From: Parapristionchus giblindavisi
Taxonomy: Eukaryota > Nematoda > Chromadorea > Rhabditida > Diplogasteridae
Length of the DNA stretch: 64,000 nt
Direction: 5' to 3'
NCBI GenBank assembly: GCA_943737045.1
Contig: CALSFV010000359.1
Coordinates: 186,001-250,000, forward strand
The notes under the pieces were generated by a model. That model saw only the letters and a list, made by a program, of their open reading frames with translations, did not search any database and was not told the origin of the DNA. Shown piece by piece: positions 63,039-64,000 of this stretch (positions are counted from its first letter, which is position 1; the number at the start of each line of letters is the position of its first letter). The position numbers were made by a program, and so were the translations under genes.

Positions 63039-64000
63039 GGAGAGATCAAAGATCAAAGATCAATCGGTCTACCTCATATGATCAACTATATCTACTCTGT
63101 TGATTGAAAGATAAATAGACGTTATACGTGTGAGAATTGTTTATCATTGTCGTAACACTGTTAACAATGCAAAAATAAAGTGACCATTGGATGAAGAAAA
63201 TGATTGCGTGTAAACAAGGTACATGCAAAAATAGTAAAAATCGGAACAAAAATACACAAAATCAACTTTTGCGCGAAAAGTTTGAGAACATATTATTGAA
63301 GATCTCTACAGTATTTGACTCCATCTTTTTTTGTTTATTAGATTAACGATTAAAGAAGGAGACCCTTGAGTTGGCGTGACTGACACCCGCAACGAATAAC
63401 GTGGGATAGAATGTAAATATTGTATGGAAATTTGCGTAAGTGACAATGGGAAAGTGATAGAGTCAAGTATGCAAATCGGATAGGCGCTCTCTACTTGACT
63501 GAAAAGTTGTACTTTCAATGCGCATAACAAGCTTCAAACATATAATCACGCAATATGAAATGTGTCGTTCGGTTTGTGTGATAAATCTCTATCATTCTAC
63601 ACGAACAGTCTTGTTACGAAAAAACTCGAGGGTCTCCATCTTTAATAACAGAAAATGGATGGACTTGGAAAAACAGCCGTATTGCTGCAAATATGGAAAA
63701 TTATTGATTATATTGATTGATAGATCTTGGACATCTGATTGCTAGTCATGATCAACGTATAAATCGAATGCTCAACAATACATGAAGCAGGTTGGAGGCG
63801 TGGCTAATGGAAAAAGGGGCGTGGCTTAACCACAACAAGTGGGCGGAGTCTATCGTCCATAATGGGACATGGGTGGTTGGTTACGATAATGCGCTTTGAC
63901 CCACGTGAGGATTCGATTGATGAGAACATTTGGCCTCTGAAAAGCAATTAATATTAAACAAATAAAAAATATAATAAACAAATAGTATCAAATAATGAAC
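63039..64000. other. 3' flank at the right edge
   Basis: It starts with three AGATCAAAGATCAA words (63044-63066). GGCGTGGC/GGGCGGAG motifs occur at 63796-63850. No gene, RNA or repeat family is recognised. Confidence 0.4.

Overview
This is a nematode genomic window, about 60% A+T. The evidence is C. elegans-type gene content, many small introns ending in TTTCAG/CAG, likely trans-splice acceptors just upstream of start codons, and arrays of TTAGGC, the nematode telomere unit. I cannot name the species; a free-living rhabditid or diplogastrid would fit.

The left 36 kb holds three intact conserved genes, each reconstructed with every exon junction in phase. On + at 129-4618 is an 11-exon DNAJC25/dnj-2 type ER membrane J-protein (334 codons). 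On - at 6676-9589 is a 10-exon BuGZ/ZNF207 zinc-finger protein (293 codons). On + at 10136-36417 is a 40-exon CYFIP/Sra-1 (gex-2) gene (1267 codons). dnj-2 and BuGZ converge tail to tail. BuGZ and gex-2 are head to head, sharing about 550 bp of putative promoter.

Introns of gex-2 are packed with mobile DNA: a mariner relic with about 165-bp terminal repeats, a foldback carrying two inverted tRNA-like heads, a nested foldback hub filling 4.8-kb intron 26, CR1-like LINE tails, and many short MITEs. Several MITE families share CATA...TATG ends and make 8-bp (sometimes 9-bp) target duplications that can be read directly. One sits at a 5' splice site and one just before a 3' splice site.

From 36.4 to 61.7 kb I find no intact gene. 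The stretch begins with an inverted pair of TTAGGC-derived arrays just past gex-2, followed by a minisatellite of about 21 bp. It also contains large foldbacks, a polypurine tract, three U1 snRNA-like sequences, and decayed exon relics of unrelated genes, nearly all on the - strand: an Ig-like domain, SPT6 (emb-5 type) and SF3B1, plus exon-like blocks I cannot identify. The SPT6 and SF3B1 relics carry frameshifts or stops, whereas the neighbouring genes have none. An RTE-like LINE 3' fragment lies at 60.2-60.8 kb.

At 61779-63038 (+) is a six-exon gene for a 212-residue protein with an N-terminal hydrophobic segment and an Ala/Pro/Lys-rich body; I do not recognise the family. The last kilobase shows nothing I can support.
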